A stretch of 64,000 nt of DNA from Thioploca ingrica (GTDB lineage: Bacteria > Pseudomonadota > Gammaproteobacteria > Beggiatoales > Beggiatoaceae). The notes beneath the pieces were generated by a model. That model did no database searches, was not told the origin of the DNA, and saw nothing but the letters and a program-made list of their open reading frames with translations. The number at the start of each line of letters is the position of its first letter. The first letter of the stretch is position 1. Both the position numbers and the translations under genes were made by a program. Shown piece by piece: positions 1 to 8,523 of this stretch. The DNA is taken from the NCBI GenBank assembly GCA_000828835.1, contig AP014633.1:2542001-2606000 (forward strand), given 5' to 3'.

Positions 1-177
1 TGAGAACGGTAAATATTAAACTAAGTTGCTTATTATATGCAACCAACTGTTTTTATTATTTTTATATAAATTAACTTGCGGAAATTCAATCCGGATGGTG
101 ACAAACCGGTTAAGTAAAAGCTAAAATTAATCGTTAAAAATGTAGACACTCAATTTGGCAAAAGCAAGGTAAATTTG

Positions 178-588
178 TCAACTACCCCGCCCTCAAGGGC
201 GGAGCTTGGAAAAGCTAGGTTGACCAGACTAAGCCGCTAGCAATAGTGGCTACGCCACCCCGAGGTCGTTAAGACTTACCAGCAGATGCTTCCTAAGTCT
301 GCTGCCCTAAAAGGCTTTAATCAAGCTGGGGAAAGGTAAAGCCCCGCAGGTTTTAGTCGTTACTGGTAACAGTAAGAGCCGCGGGGTGGCCTTGTCGAAG
401 GGAGATGGCAGGAAACTGCCGCGTCACTAGCCCCGTAAGGGGAGGGCTTAACCGCCGGACCGCTGGGAAAGACCAGCACCCCATTTTTACTTACACAGAT
501 AGCCTAACCACCAGAGGAGCGAGAACTGGGTCGGCTTGAGCCGACGCGCTATCCCTCCCCGTCCTTAAGGACGAGGTTTCTCGCGCAA
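178..588 (+). mobile_element. Protein-less IS200/IS605-IscB-like element with structured RNA
   Basis: The stretch is far more GC-rich and structured than its flanks. It opens with a perfect hairpin (187-202, arms CCGCCC/GGGCGG) and closes with the palindrome CGTCCTTAAGGACG (560-573). Such subterminal palindromes are typical of IS200/IS605-superfamily ends. Between them are at least seven further hairpins, including two with GNRA-like loops (GGCAG-GAAA-CTGCC around 406-420; CCCC-GTAA-GGGG around 431-442). There is also a perfect 9-bp long-range pairing of 254-262 with 382-390. No reading frame for a transposase, IscB or TnpB is present. The right end stops a few bases before the Uma2 start codon. 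I infer a non-autonomous (PATE-like) derivative; the exact ends are estimates. Confidence 0.55.
181..482 (+). ncRNA. Candidate omega-RNA/HEARO-like structured RNA
   Basis: Visible helices are 187-202, 203-216 (AGCTT/AAGCT), 231-250 (AGCC.../...GGCT), 291-311 (GCAGA/TCTGC), a long helix near 333-386 (CCCCGC/GCGGGG), 405-420, 429-448 (AGCCC/GGGCT with an inner CCCC/GGGG) and 462-477 (GCTGG/CCAGC). The segment 254-262 can pair with 382-390, competing with the CCCCGC arm, so a pseudoknot or switch is possible. HEARO/omega-RNAs are the guide scaffolds of IscB nucleases and start at the left end of the element, with the flanking DNA as guide. The placement here fits that. I identify it by architecture and general resemblance only; no covariance model was run. 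Group II intron domain V, RNase P and tmRNA hallmarks were not seen. Confidence 0.45.
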
Positions 589-592
589 TTTG

Positions 593-1087
593 ATGAATTT
601 ACTTACTCTAAATGAAACTGCATCTCTTTCTTCCAACTCTATTTTTCACTCTGAATGGCAAGAGGAATATCCGGCGCTTTCCTACAATCACGGTTATATT
701 CAAACTAATTTAGCGGTCGCTTTACATAAACTACAAAAATACTCTATCGTAACCGCCGTTACCATTGAAATTAAAGGTAAGCCCTATATTCCTGATATTT
801 TAGTTTATCCCAAACGTCCTCTTGATTTAGTGCATGATATGATTCAAATGACTGAAATGCCTTTATTAGCAATAGAAATTCTGTCGCCAACGCAAGGGGT
901 AAAAGAAATGGCAGATAAATTTGAAATTTACTTTCAAGCCGGAATCCAATCCTGTTGGTTAGTGGTACCTTTTATCGCCTCAGTAACCGTGTATGCCCAG
1001 TTAACTCAGTCAAAGACCTTTACTGAACAACAACTTATTGATAAGAAATTAGATATTCATTTATCCATAGCGGAAATTTTTAGCTAA
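593..1087 (+). CDS. Uma2 family (DUF820) PD-(D/E)XK-like nuclease
   Basis: The protein has about 164 residues and is close to the short end of the Uma2/DUF820 family. The family core is visible: YIPDILVYP followed about 30 residues later by LAIEILSPTQ, which gives the D...E-x-hydrophobic arrangement of a restriction-endonuclease-like fold, then an FEIYFQAGIQSCWLV segment matching the usual 'Y...G..eYWlid' strand. The family is common in cyanobacteria and large sulfur bacteria; its function is poorly established. ATG at 593 is preferred over TTG at 590. No good ribosome-binding site lies upstream: the sequence there is the right end of the structured mobile element, so the native upstream region may have been displaced. 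Confidence 0.75.
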   Translation: MNLLTLNETASLSSNSIFHSEWQEEYPALSYNHGYIQTNLAVALHKLQKYSIVTAVTIEIKGKPYIPDILVYPKRPLDLVHDMIQMTEMPLLAIEILSPTQGVKEMADKFEIYFQAGIQSCWLVVPFIASVTVYAQLTQSKTFTEQQLIDKKLDIHLSIAEIFS

Positions 1088-1181
1088 CCTAACTCAACTT
1101 GACAGTGAAAAATTAACCAGCGAGGCGACAACCTTTAATTGCCGACCTACCTTTTGCCAAGGAAAACCACCAGGGCTACTT

Positions 1182-2483
1182 CTACCGACTATCAAGAACT
1201 TCCTGTCGCCGATCTTTTAAGCGACGCAGTATTAGATTAAGATGCATACGTAAAGTATAAAATTCACTCATATAACCGAGTGGCACGGAAACAACGTCCA
1301 GCAATTCTCTTTGAAGCTGTTTCATTTGTTCAATCTTTTTATCAATCACTTCCAAATCTTTCATGCTTTCAATATCGTGATCAATTTCCCGTAAGACCCG
1401 ATACCAGCGGAAAATCTTAAACCGGATCCCCCATTTATAAATAGGTACAACGCCCTTAATCAGTGGGATAATAACCGCAATTAAGGGTATTAACATCACT
1501 TTTAATCTATCGAGTGTAGCAGCAAGCCCAAAAGGAAAAACATTTTCTAACCAATTCTGTCCATGTTCTAAATAATGACGCGCTTCAGCATTCAATGGAA
1601 ATTCAACAAATTGCTCAGAAGGAAATTGATTTTTCTTTTCAAGAAACCCTCCTTTGCTATGAACATTCGTTGCTGCCATCAGTAACAAGCGAACTAAGCT
1701 GTGAGGTAAATCACGACGAGCAACTAGACTAGCAGTAGTTGCCAATAAGGTTTTGTCGGTTTTAGGAATGTTTTTCTCTAAATTAATCATGCCCTCGCCA
1801 ATCTTTATAGTCGTTAAAAACGGATAGCGACTCGTATAAGCAAGGTCACGTTTAAAATTTAAGAGTTCTAAATCAGGATTATTAAGTAATTGAGAGATAG
1901 TATCAGCCGTTGGAGACATCACAAAAAAAGCGACATCAATTTCCTTAGTGGCTAATTGTTGAGCAGCGGCTTCTTTGGGAAGAGCTAAAAAAGTAGTATT
2001 TTTTTCAGTAACACCATTCTCTTTAAGTAAAAATAATACTAATTTACGTGTGCCACTGCCTTCCTCTCCCACTGCGATGCGTTTACCGCGTAGTTCAAAG
2101 AGATATTGAATGGGTTTGTGAGTCGGATAAAAAACCCACAATGGCTCATAGAATAGGCTAGCAAGCGCTTCTAATTCTGCCGATTCAACTGTGGTTTCAT
2201 CACTAATGCCGCCCTGTAAGAAACTAACATCGACTTTACCCAACTTAAGTAACTGCAGCGCTTCCACCGAACCGGCGGTAGTTTGAATTTCGAGTTGAAA
2301 ATTTTTCTGAGCAATAAACTTCTGGTATTCCACCGCAAAAGTATGATAACCACCGCCTTCTCTACCGGTAGCAATCCGAATCTTTTTAGGTGGTGCGGGT
2401 TCAACAAATTGATAGGTAATAACAAGACTTAATAAAATTATGGTGATAATGGATATCCAAAATGGACATGACTTACATTTCAT
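1182..2483 (-). CDS. TAXI-family TRAP substrate-binding protein with C-terminal membrane anchor
   Basis: A 433-residue protein. The N-terminal membrane segment (about residues 8-27) is followed by the TAXI signature: ATGREGGGYHTFA, then the TAGSVEALQLLKLGKVDVSFLQGG segment, an RGKRIAVGEEGSG strand and an EIDVAFFVM segment. TAXI proteins bind small organic acids for tripartite TRAP transporters. This one continues past the binding domain with a second hydrophobic segment (about 330-350) and a charged, probably coiled-coil tail. It is therefore probably anchored in the membrane rather than free in the periplasm. No TRAP membrane subunits lie nearby, so transport is uncertain and a sensory or orphan role is possible. 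The neighbouring Uma2 gene is convergent. Confidence 0.82.
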   Translation of the reverse strand: MKCKSCPFWISIITIILLSLVITYQFVEPAPPKKIRIATGREGGGYHTFAVEYQKFIAQKNFQLEIQTTAGSVEALQLLKLGKVDVSFLQGGISDETTVESAELEALASLFYEPLWVFYPTHKPIQYLFELRGKRIAVGEEGSGTRKLVLFLLKENGVTEKNTTFLALPKEAAAQQLATKEIDVAFFVMSPTADTISQLLNNPDLELLNFKRDLAYTSRYPFLTTIKIGEGMINLEKNIPKTDKTLLATTASLVARRDLPHSLVRLLLMAATNVHSKGGFLEKKNQFPSEQFVEFPLNAEARHYLEHGQNWLENVFPFGLAATLDRLKVMLIPLIAVIIPLIKGVVPIYKWGIRFKIFRWYRVLREIDHDIESMKDLEVIDKKIEQMKQLQRELLDVVSVPLGYMSEFYTLRMHLNLILRRLKDRRQEVLDSR

Positions 2484-2731
2484 AAATAAGGCTTCTCTAT
2501 AATGATGAACTAAACCTACCTAATCGGTTGTTATTCGATTATTAACTAATATCCTAACCGACTTTAATAAGCGAATATCGTTCCATTGCTGAAATTATCT
2601 CTAGTTTACGGTAAAACAATTAAAAATTGAGTGTTTAAATTAATTTTTTGGGTAGGGTGCGTTGCATCTTGCAATGAAATTGAACTTTAATTTTCATTAT
2701 TGAAAACAAACATTGAGATAGGGTTATTATG

Positions 2732-3529
2732 TTATTTTTGTAATTCGACTGATAGGTGAGGTTGAATAGCTTGCAATATGCTTTTGTGTACTTTGGGATT
2801 TCCTACAATAATATTACCGGTCTTGAAGTAATCGTTGCCGCCACTAAAATCACTGACTAAACCACCGGCTTCTTGAATAATTAACACCCCGGCTGCCATA
2901 TCCCATTCTTTTAATCCAATTTCCCAAAATCCATCTAATCGACCCGAGGCAACATAAGCTAAATCTAATGCTGCTGAACCCGCACGACGGACATCAGACA
3001 CTAAAGGAAATAGCGCTTTAAAAGTTTCTAAATAGGCATTTAAATGGTGTTGTATCCGAAAAGGAAATCCAGTGCCTAACAGTGCATTATTAAGCGTACT
3101 ACTACTCACACGCAGCCGCCGATCATTTAACCAAGCACCTTGTCCACGAGAAGCCGTGAATAATTCACCACGTAACGGATCGTAAATAACCGCTTGATCT
3201 AGAGTATCTTTATATTTGAGCGCAATCGACACACAAAACTGTGGATGACCATGTAAAAAGTTAGTTGTCCCATCCAATGGATCGATTACCCATTGATAAC
3301 CATCACCGGTTTTTTTAGCACCACTTTCTTCCGCCAAGATAGCATGATTAGGGTAAGCTTTATGTAAAATTTCAATAATGGCTGATTCGGCTTGCCTATC
3401 AACTTCACTCACAAAATCATTTTGTCCTTTAGTATCGATATGTAAATCTTGGCGTTGATCGCGTGAGCGCACAATTAATTCACCGGCGCGGCGTGCCGCT
3501 CGAATTGCAATATTCAGCATCGGATGCAT
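2732..3529 (-). CDS. suhB: Inositol-1-monophosphatase / SuhB
   Basis: A 265-residue protein, the usual length for the family. Metal- and phosphate-binding motifs are intact: AEESG at 66-70, WVIDPLDGTTNF at 80-91 with Asp83 and Asp86, and the C-terminal WDMAAGVLIIQEAGG motif. Family members hydrolyse myo-inositol 1-phosphate. In gammaproteobacteria SuhB also takes part in the ribosomal RNA antitermination complex, but that role cannot be read from this sequence. An AAGGAAA ribosome-binding site lies seven bases before the ATG. The gene lies 91 nt downstream of the 5-formyl-THF cyclo-ligase gene on the same strand and may be cotranscribed with it. Confidence 0.95.
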   Translation of the reverse strand: MHPMLNIAIRAARRAGELIVRSRDQRQDLHIDTKGQNDFVSEVDRQAESAIIEILHKAYPNHAILAEESGAKKTGDGYQWVIDPLDGTTNFLHGHPQFCVSIALKYKDTLDQAVIYDPLRGELFTASRGQGAWLNDRRLRVSSSTLNNALLGTGFPFRIQHHLNAYLETFKALFPLVSDVRRAGSAALDLAYVASGRLDGFWEIGLKEWDMAAGVLIIQEAGGLVSDFSGGNDYFKTGNIIVGNPKVHKSILQAIQPHLSVELQK

Positions 3530-3620
3530 AAACGGTTTCCTTTAAATTAAAGCGTATAGTGAAGAAATGATTTTTAAAATTAAGATATTAGTGAAAGAAG
3601 AGGAGATAGGGTATTCATGG

Positions 3621-4223
3621 TCAAGATAAGCGTGAAAATCGATGGTTTAACTCACTTTGCCAAATCCAATCTACCATTATACAAAAATCCATTTTAATGT
3701 CATGATGATTGATATCGTCTATCTCGTCTACCGGGTCGAATAGAGATAAACCAATTTTCAGAATGTCTTGCCTACAGTGGGATAAAAATCTATCGTAATA
3801 ACCTTTACCATAACCGACTCTAAAACCGTATTTATCGAAACAGACTAGTGGGAGTAAAATGAGATCAATTTGTTCATCAAAGCATTTTAGTGCGCCAATG
3901 GGTTCGGGGATGCCGTAATGATTTTCTACTATTTGAGTGTGAGTGTCAAATAGATAACTTTCCAACTGATAAGTTTGCCCATGACTTTTAGGAATAACTA
4001 AATTAATATGGGGGTAATTTTGCCTGATGGTCTCAATAATAAACCCAGTATTAATTTCATGCTGTTTTTGTATGGGCAAAAAAAGATGTAAATAGTTAAT
4101 CTCCATCAAGTTAAAATGATTAAAAAATCGGTCACTAATCATTTTACTTTGTTGTTCTAATGACGACAAGCTGATGTTTTTTCGCTTTTCTAAAAAATGC
4201 TTCCTTAATTCATTTTTTTGCAT
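3621..4223 (-). CDS. 5-formyltetrahydrofolate cyclo-ligase
   Basis: A 200-residue protein matching the MTHFS/FAU1 (YgfA) family, which converts 5-formyl-THF to 5,10-methenyl-THF using ATP. The basic N-terminus (MQKNELRKHFLEKRKNIS) carries the ATP/phosphate-binding residues. The signature GFRVGYGKGYYDRFL is at 133-147. The ATG is only one base after the stop codon of the upstream WD40 gene, with no separate promoter space, so translation is probably coupled. This is an unusual partner: in enterobacteria the gene follows the 6S RNA gene ssrS, and no 6S RNA is seen here. Confidence 0.93.
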   Translation of the reverse strand: MQKNELRKHFLEKRKNISLSSLEQQSKMISDRFFNHFNLMEINYLHLFLPIQKQHEINTGFIIETIRQNYPHINLVIPKSHGQTYQLESYLFDTHTQIVENHYGIPEPIGALKCFDEQIDLILLPLVCFDKYGFRVGYGKGYYDRFLSHCRQDILKIGLSLFDPVDEIDDINHHDIKMDFCIMVDWIWQSELNHRFSRLS

Positions 4224-4224
4224 G

Positions 4225-7200
4225 TTATTCGATAAAAAATTGTTGTTTCTGTGCTAAAGTCAGTTGACGGGTTCCAACAATTCCAAACACGTGCTTAATC
4301 AACGCTTGGCTATTTGGAAAAATTGGCCAGAGATAAGCCGTACTATCTTTGGATACCGTTACTAATTGCTGATTATCGGGACTAAATAGTGCGTATGAAA
4401 CGCCGGCTTGATGTCCAGTGAGAACATTAAGGAGTCGACCACTAGCGACCTCCCATAAGCGAGCGGTTTTATCTGCAGAAGCCGTCACAATACGGTTGCC
4501 ATCTGGGCTAAAAGCCACATGAGAAATAGGTTGTTCATGACCGCTAAAGATATTAAGCAATTGACCACTGGCGACTTGCCATAAGCGAGCGGTTTTATCA
4601 GTTGAAGCGGTAACGACTAACTGACCATCGGGGCTAAAAGCAGCGGATGAGAGTGCGCCTTCGTGCCCTTTGAGCAGATGAAGTAATTTACCACGCTCAA
4701 CTTCCCAAAGACCGGCGGTTTTATCTTGTGAGGCCGTTAGGATCAGTTGGCCATTGGGACTGAATGCAACATAATTAATTGCATCTTTATGTCCTTGAAA
4801 TAACTGAGTTGATTCACCACTACTGACTTCCCATAAGCGTGCTGTACCATCTTCCGCAGCAGTGACAACCCCTTGACCATCCGGACTAAAATCAGCATAG
4901 AGAACACCATCCGTATGTCCTTGGAGAATATTTAATAGCTTGCCATCGCTTACTTGCCAAAGTCGAGCGGTTTTATCTGCTGAAGCCGTGATAATAATTT
5001 GACTTTGGGGGTTAAAAGTGGCATACCAAATGGGACCCTGATGTCCTTTAAGTATTTTAACTACTTGACCATTTTTCACTGGCCACAAACGGGCGGTATG
5101 ATCTTGAGAAGCCGTCACTAAGTATTGACCATCAGGGCTAAAGGCGGTGGAGGTTAACTTTTCCTCATGTCCTGATAATACCTTAAGTAAATGACCTTCG
5201 TTGGTTTCCCACAAGTAGGCGGTGTGATCATCAGAACTGGTCACTAATCGTTGACTATCAGGGCTAAAAGCGGCTTGAGAAATACCTTGTGTCTGTCCTT
5301 TCAGAATTCGCAGCAGTTGATTGCTTTTTATTTCCCAGAGTCGAGCGGTCTGATCACTAGAACTGGTAACAAGATATTGACCATCCGGGCTAAAAGCGAC
5401 ATGGTAAACGTTGGCTTGGTGTCCCCTCAGTACATTGACCAATTGACCGGTGTTCACTTCCCATAAACGCACCGTATTATCAAAACTGGCGGTGGCGATA
5501 TATTGACCATCCGGGCTGAAACTGGTGTGATAAATTTCCGCTTGATGTCCTTTAAAAATATGCAGTAATTGACCATTTCTTACTGCCCACAAACGCGCCG
5601 TATGATCAAAAGCCGCTGTGACTAAGTATTGACCATCTGGACTAAAGCTCGCAGAAGCTACCCAAAAATGATGTCCGGCAAAGGTATGAATCAGTCTACC
5701 ACTGCGAATTTCCCATAACCGCGCCGTATTATCTGCAGCAACCGTGATAACGTTCTGACCATCTGGGCTAAAGCTGGCTTGATAAACTTCACCGTCGTGA
5801 CCCTTGAGGACACTTAATAGTTTACCATTACTGACTTCCCAAACGCGGGCAGTTTTATCTCCAGAGGCCGTAACGAGGAGCCAGCCACTGGGACTAAACG
5901 TAACCTGTTTAACCCAATCACTATGACCGGTGAGCACATTAATCAGATTACCGGTGGCCACTTCCCATAATCGGGCAGTATGATCTTGAGAAGCGGTTGC
6001 GATTATCTGACCATCAGGACTAAAGGCGGCGTGATAAATGCCCTGCTGATGTCCTTTAAATATTCTAATCAGTTTACCCGTAGGAACTTCCCACAACCGA
6101 GCGGTTTTATCATTGGAACTCGTTAGAATAAATTGACTATTGGGACTAAAAGTACTGTGAAAAACGGTACCGGTATGCCCTTGGAGAAGTTTAACCAGTT
6201 GACCGGTTTTCACTTCCCAGAGACGGGCCGTATTATCGCCAGAAGCGGTAACTAGCCAGAGACCATTCGGACTAAAAGTGGCATAAAAGACCCTATCTTT
6301 ATGTCCAGCCAAAAGATAACGTTCATGAGGTCTAATAGCGGCATGATATAATTGCCCTTCTGCTTCTGACACATAAGGCCGATTTTTCTTGATGGGTAAG
6401 GCTTCTAAAGAAAGTAACATGCCATTTAAAGCATTACCTTGGTTAGTTTGTTGTCGGGCCAAATGGGCTAAAAATAAGGATTGAGAACGTAAGACCTGAT
6501 TTTTTTCTTGGTTTACTTCGATGGCTTTACCATAAGAATAAATCCCAAAACTGATAGCGATGAATACTAAAAACAGAGTCGCTATTAAGCGTTGATTAAA
6601 ATTGAGTTGCCGGGTTGCGGCTAAAAAAAGGGTGCGCTTATTGGGGAATTCTTTGGGCTGATTGGCTTTCTTATTACTTATTTCACTTAAGGTTAATAGT
6701 TGTTGTTCGGTTTCATATAAAATGGGCAAATATTGACGAATTTGATTGATTTGAGATTCTTTTAATAAAGTCCCTTTAGTTTGCCATTCTATTAAACCTT
6801 GGCTTAAATTTTTTTTTGCCTGTTGATATTCTATTTCATTTCTAGCTTCATCAGACCAATTTCGCACCTGGTCTATCATAAATTCATAAGCCAACGAAAA
6901 AGTCTGTTGATGAATTTCTATCAAGCCTCTTGTTCGTAGTTGTTCAACAAAATTAACGATTTCTGTTTTAGATAAGGGTAAAGAAGAGGGTAAATTATCT
7001 AGGGAAATAAAACGACGTGTTGGTGTTGCTTGTACCATTGTTTTTAACAAGGAGCGAAAAGCTACTATTTGCTGTGGTTCAGCCACAATTTTTTCAATAT
7101 TATTATCTAAATAAAGGCTTAAAATATTTTTAGCACCACCTAATTTATCATAAAGTGATTGATTGATAATCACCGTACTTTGTCGTTCTAAAGCTTGATA

Positions 7201-8112
7201 AGCGGCTTCATACAGTTGACTACAAACGATTTGTAAATAAGGCGGGTAAATACCGAGGTATTTATCATTGGTCTGGCTTACTAAATCAGTTAATAAAATT
7301 TTATTAATGAAATCTTCGTCATAACTGATATTAACATCTAAATGAGTTAACGGTTTAATAATTGCTTCACGGGCTTCATGCTGATTTAAAAGTAATAAGT
7401 TAAGATGGGTCGCTTTACTTAATAAACTGGGTAATATCGTTTCAAACTCAGCGAACAGTTGTCCTAAAAAATCTTGTTGTAAAATAAAAACCAAATTTAT
7501 TTTTATTTTTTGCTCCGGCAGTGAAGCTTGATCGAGGCAATGTTGAAGTGATTTGATAAAAGCATAACGTTTTGAAGAGGATACCTGAGTTAAAAAGTAT
7601 TCAAATTGATCGAAAAATATCACAATATGATTACTTTGATAAAATTTAATGGCTTGAATCAGGTTAATGAGAGAGGCAAATTGTACTTCGGCAACAAAAT
7701 TATATTGTGATAAATAAGTATGTAACTGCTGTAATGGATCTGAGTATTCACGAAAATAAACGTAGACATAACCATTATTGGCTAATAATGGAATGAGACC
7801 CGCATTAATCAATGAAGTTTTCCCAGAACCAGCGATGCCACTTAGGGTAACGATTTTATGATGTATTATCTTTTTAGCCATGTTTTGCATGGTTTTTTGG
7901 CGACCATAAAAGAGTTCTTTATCAGCTAAATCGTAGGGTGCTAAGTGCTTATAAGGAGATGAAGTCAGTGACTTAGTGGTGTGCCGAGTTATATTTTGGA
8001 TAACGGCTTTATTGCCTACCCTAATATCACTAGCTATCGGTATGATAATATCATCAAACCCCGCTTCATTTTGATGACCATTGGCTTCAAGTTTATCGGT
8101 ATTATTTGTCAT
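4225..8112 (-). CDS. STAND-type ATPase with 16 WD40 repeats
   Basis: A 1295-residue protein. Residues 58-75 (LAPYDLADKELFYGR) match the entry motif of novel-STAND ATPases. Walker A is GIAGSGKTS (92-100) and Walker B is IVIFFDQFEYF (163-172). A helical region follows, then one transmembrane helix (around 505-530, RLIATLFLVFIAISFGIYSYG). The C-terminal half holds sixteen WD40 repeats, each exactly 42 residues from GH to GH, enough for two propellers. Only repeat 9 lacks the GH (GQ). STAND proteins act as ligand-triggered oligomerising switches in signalling, cell death or phage defence. The ligand is unknown, and no separate effector domain is visible in this protein. The stop codon is one base from the start of the folate gene. 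Confidence 0.88.
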   Translation of the reverse strand: MTNNTDKLEANGHQNEAGFDDIIIPIASDIRVGNKAVIQNITRHTTKSLTSSPYKHLAPYDLADKELFYGRQKTMQNMAKKIIHHKIVTLSGIAGSGKTSLINAGLIPLLANNGYVYVYFREYSDPLQQLHTYLSQYNFVAEVQFASLINLIQAIKFYQSNHIVIFFDQFEYFLTQVSSSKRYAFIKSLQHCLDQASLPEQKIKINLVFILQQDFLGQLFAEFETILPSLLSKATHLNLLLLNQHEAREAIIKPLTHLDVNISYDEDFINKILLTDLVSQTNDKYLGIYPPYLQIVCSQLYEAAYQALERQSTVIINQSLYDKLGGAKNILSLYLDNNIEKIVAEPQQIVAFRSLLKTMVQATPTRRFISLDNLPSSLPLSKTEIVNFVEQLRTRGLIEIHQQTFSLAYEFMIDQVRNWSDEARNEIEYQQAKKNLSQGLIEWQTKGTLLKESQINQIRQYLPILYETEQQLLTLSEISNKKANQPKEFPNKRTLFLAATRQLNFNQRLIATLFLVFIAISFGIYSYGKAIEVNQEKNQVLRSQSLFLAHLARQQTNQGNALNGMLLSLEALPIKKNRPYVSEAEGQLYHAAIRPHERYLLAGHKDRVFYATFSPNGLWLVTASGDNTARLWEVKTGQLVKLLQGHTGTVFHSTFSPNSQFILTSSNDKTARLWEVPTGKLIRIFKGHQQGIYHAAFSPDGQIIATASQDHTARLWEVATGNLINVLTGHSDWVKQVTFSPSGWLLVTASGDKTARVWEVSNGKLLSVLKGHDGEVYQASFSPDGQNVITVAADNTARLWEIRSGRLIHTFAGHHFWVASASFSPDGQYLVTAAFDHTARLWAVRNGQLLHIFKGHQAEIYHTSFSPDGQYIATASFDNTVRLWEVNTGQLVNVLRGHQANVYHVAFSPDGQYLVTSSSDQTARLWEIKSNQLLRILKGQTQGISQAAFSPDSQRLVTSSDDHTAYLWETNEGHLLKVLSGHEEKLTSTAFSPDGQYLVTASQDHTARLWPVKNGQVVKILKGHQGPIWYATFNPQSQIIITASADKTARLWQVSDGKLLNILQGHTDGVLYADFSPDGQGVVTAAEDGTARLWEVSSGESTQLFQGHKDAINYVAFSPNGQLILTASQDKTAGLWEVERGKLLHLLKGHEGALSSAAFSPDGQLVVTASTDKTARLWQVASGQLLNIFSGHEQPISHVAFSPDGNRIVTASADKTARLWEVASGRLLNVLTGHQAGVSYALFSPDNQQLVTVSKDSTAYLWPIFPNSQALIKHVFGIVGTRQLTLAQKQQFFIE
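4280..6310 (-). repeat. Sixteen tandem 126-bp WD40-coding repeats
   Basis: Sixteen in-frame units of exactly 126 bp encode 42-residue WD40 repeats. On the plus strand the units recur with CCATC(A/C)GGGCTAAA and CATAA(A/G)CGxGCxGT as the best-conserved DNA words. Constant unit length with diverged sequence indicates past expansion by recombination. It also makes assembly errors and copy-number change plausible. Boundaries are approximate. Confidence 0.85.
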
Positions 8113-8523
8113 ATGCTGTTTTCCTATCGACTTTCACAAGGATGAATGTCATACCCCATTTACTTTGTTAACAGAGAATTTGTTATTGTTAGTTAACCGG
8201 AATGATTCGGTTGTCAAAAGGAATATCTGTGGAAAAAATAACCATTTTTTAGTTAATACAACCCAAGACAAAGAAACGATGAAGCTGGTTATCAAAGCAG
8301 TGGAGTTTCGCCAAATCGAAATCGACTCATTATTATTTAATATTCTAACTGAATAAAATGAGAAAGTGGTTATCTTTTTGCTGCGATTTCCACGATCGAC
8401 GGTTCAATGCCATTAAGTTAAGGAAAACTTCCCCTTTCCCGCCGGGCTAATCTTTCCTCACCAATACCAATCCTAAAAATAAGGTAACTACCTACCCTAT
8501 GTAAAAACAGTTAAACTAAAAAC
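8113..8523. other. Intergenic region, no supported gene
   Basis: There is no convincing reading frame. A 91-codon open frame beginning inside the 5' end of the WD40 gene has no family resemblance and no ribosome-binding site. The region holds one copy of the dispersed repeat CAATGCCATTAAGTTAAG at 8405-8422, and it precedes the IS66 remnant. Confidence 0.6.
8405..8422 (+). repeat. Dispersed repeat CAATGCCATTAAGTTAAG, copy 1
   Basis: An 18-bp word found, with small changes, at five other intergenic places in the window (13446, 31871, 34517, 34602, 36004). It is the probable terminal arm of a miniature palindromic element; see the copy pair at 34517-34619. Confidence 0.55.

Noticed and set aside
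178-588. Group II intron, RNase P RNA or tmRNA
   Set aside because: No domain V hairpin with AGC triad, no RNase P core motifs, no tag-peptide frame.
5251-5466. Plus-strand open frame inside the WD40 gene
   Set aside because: It is antisense to strongly conserved WD40 repeats and its own sequence is periodic for the same reason.
8081-8356. 91-codon plus-strand frame
   Set aside because: It overlaps the start of the WD40 gene, has no family pattern and no ribosome-binding site.
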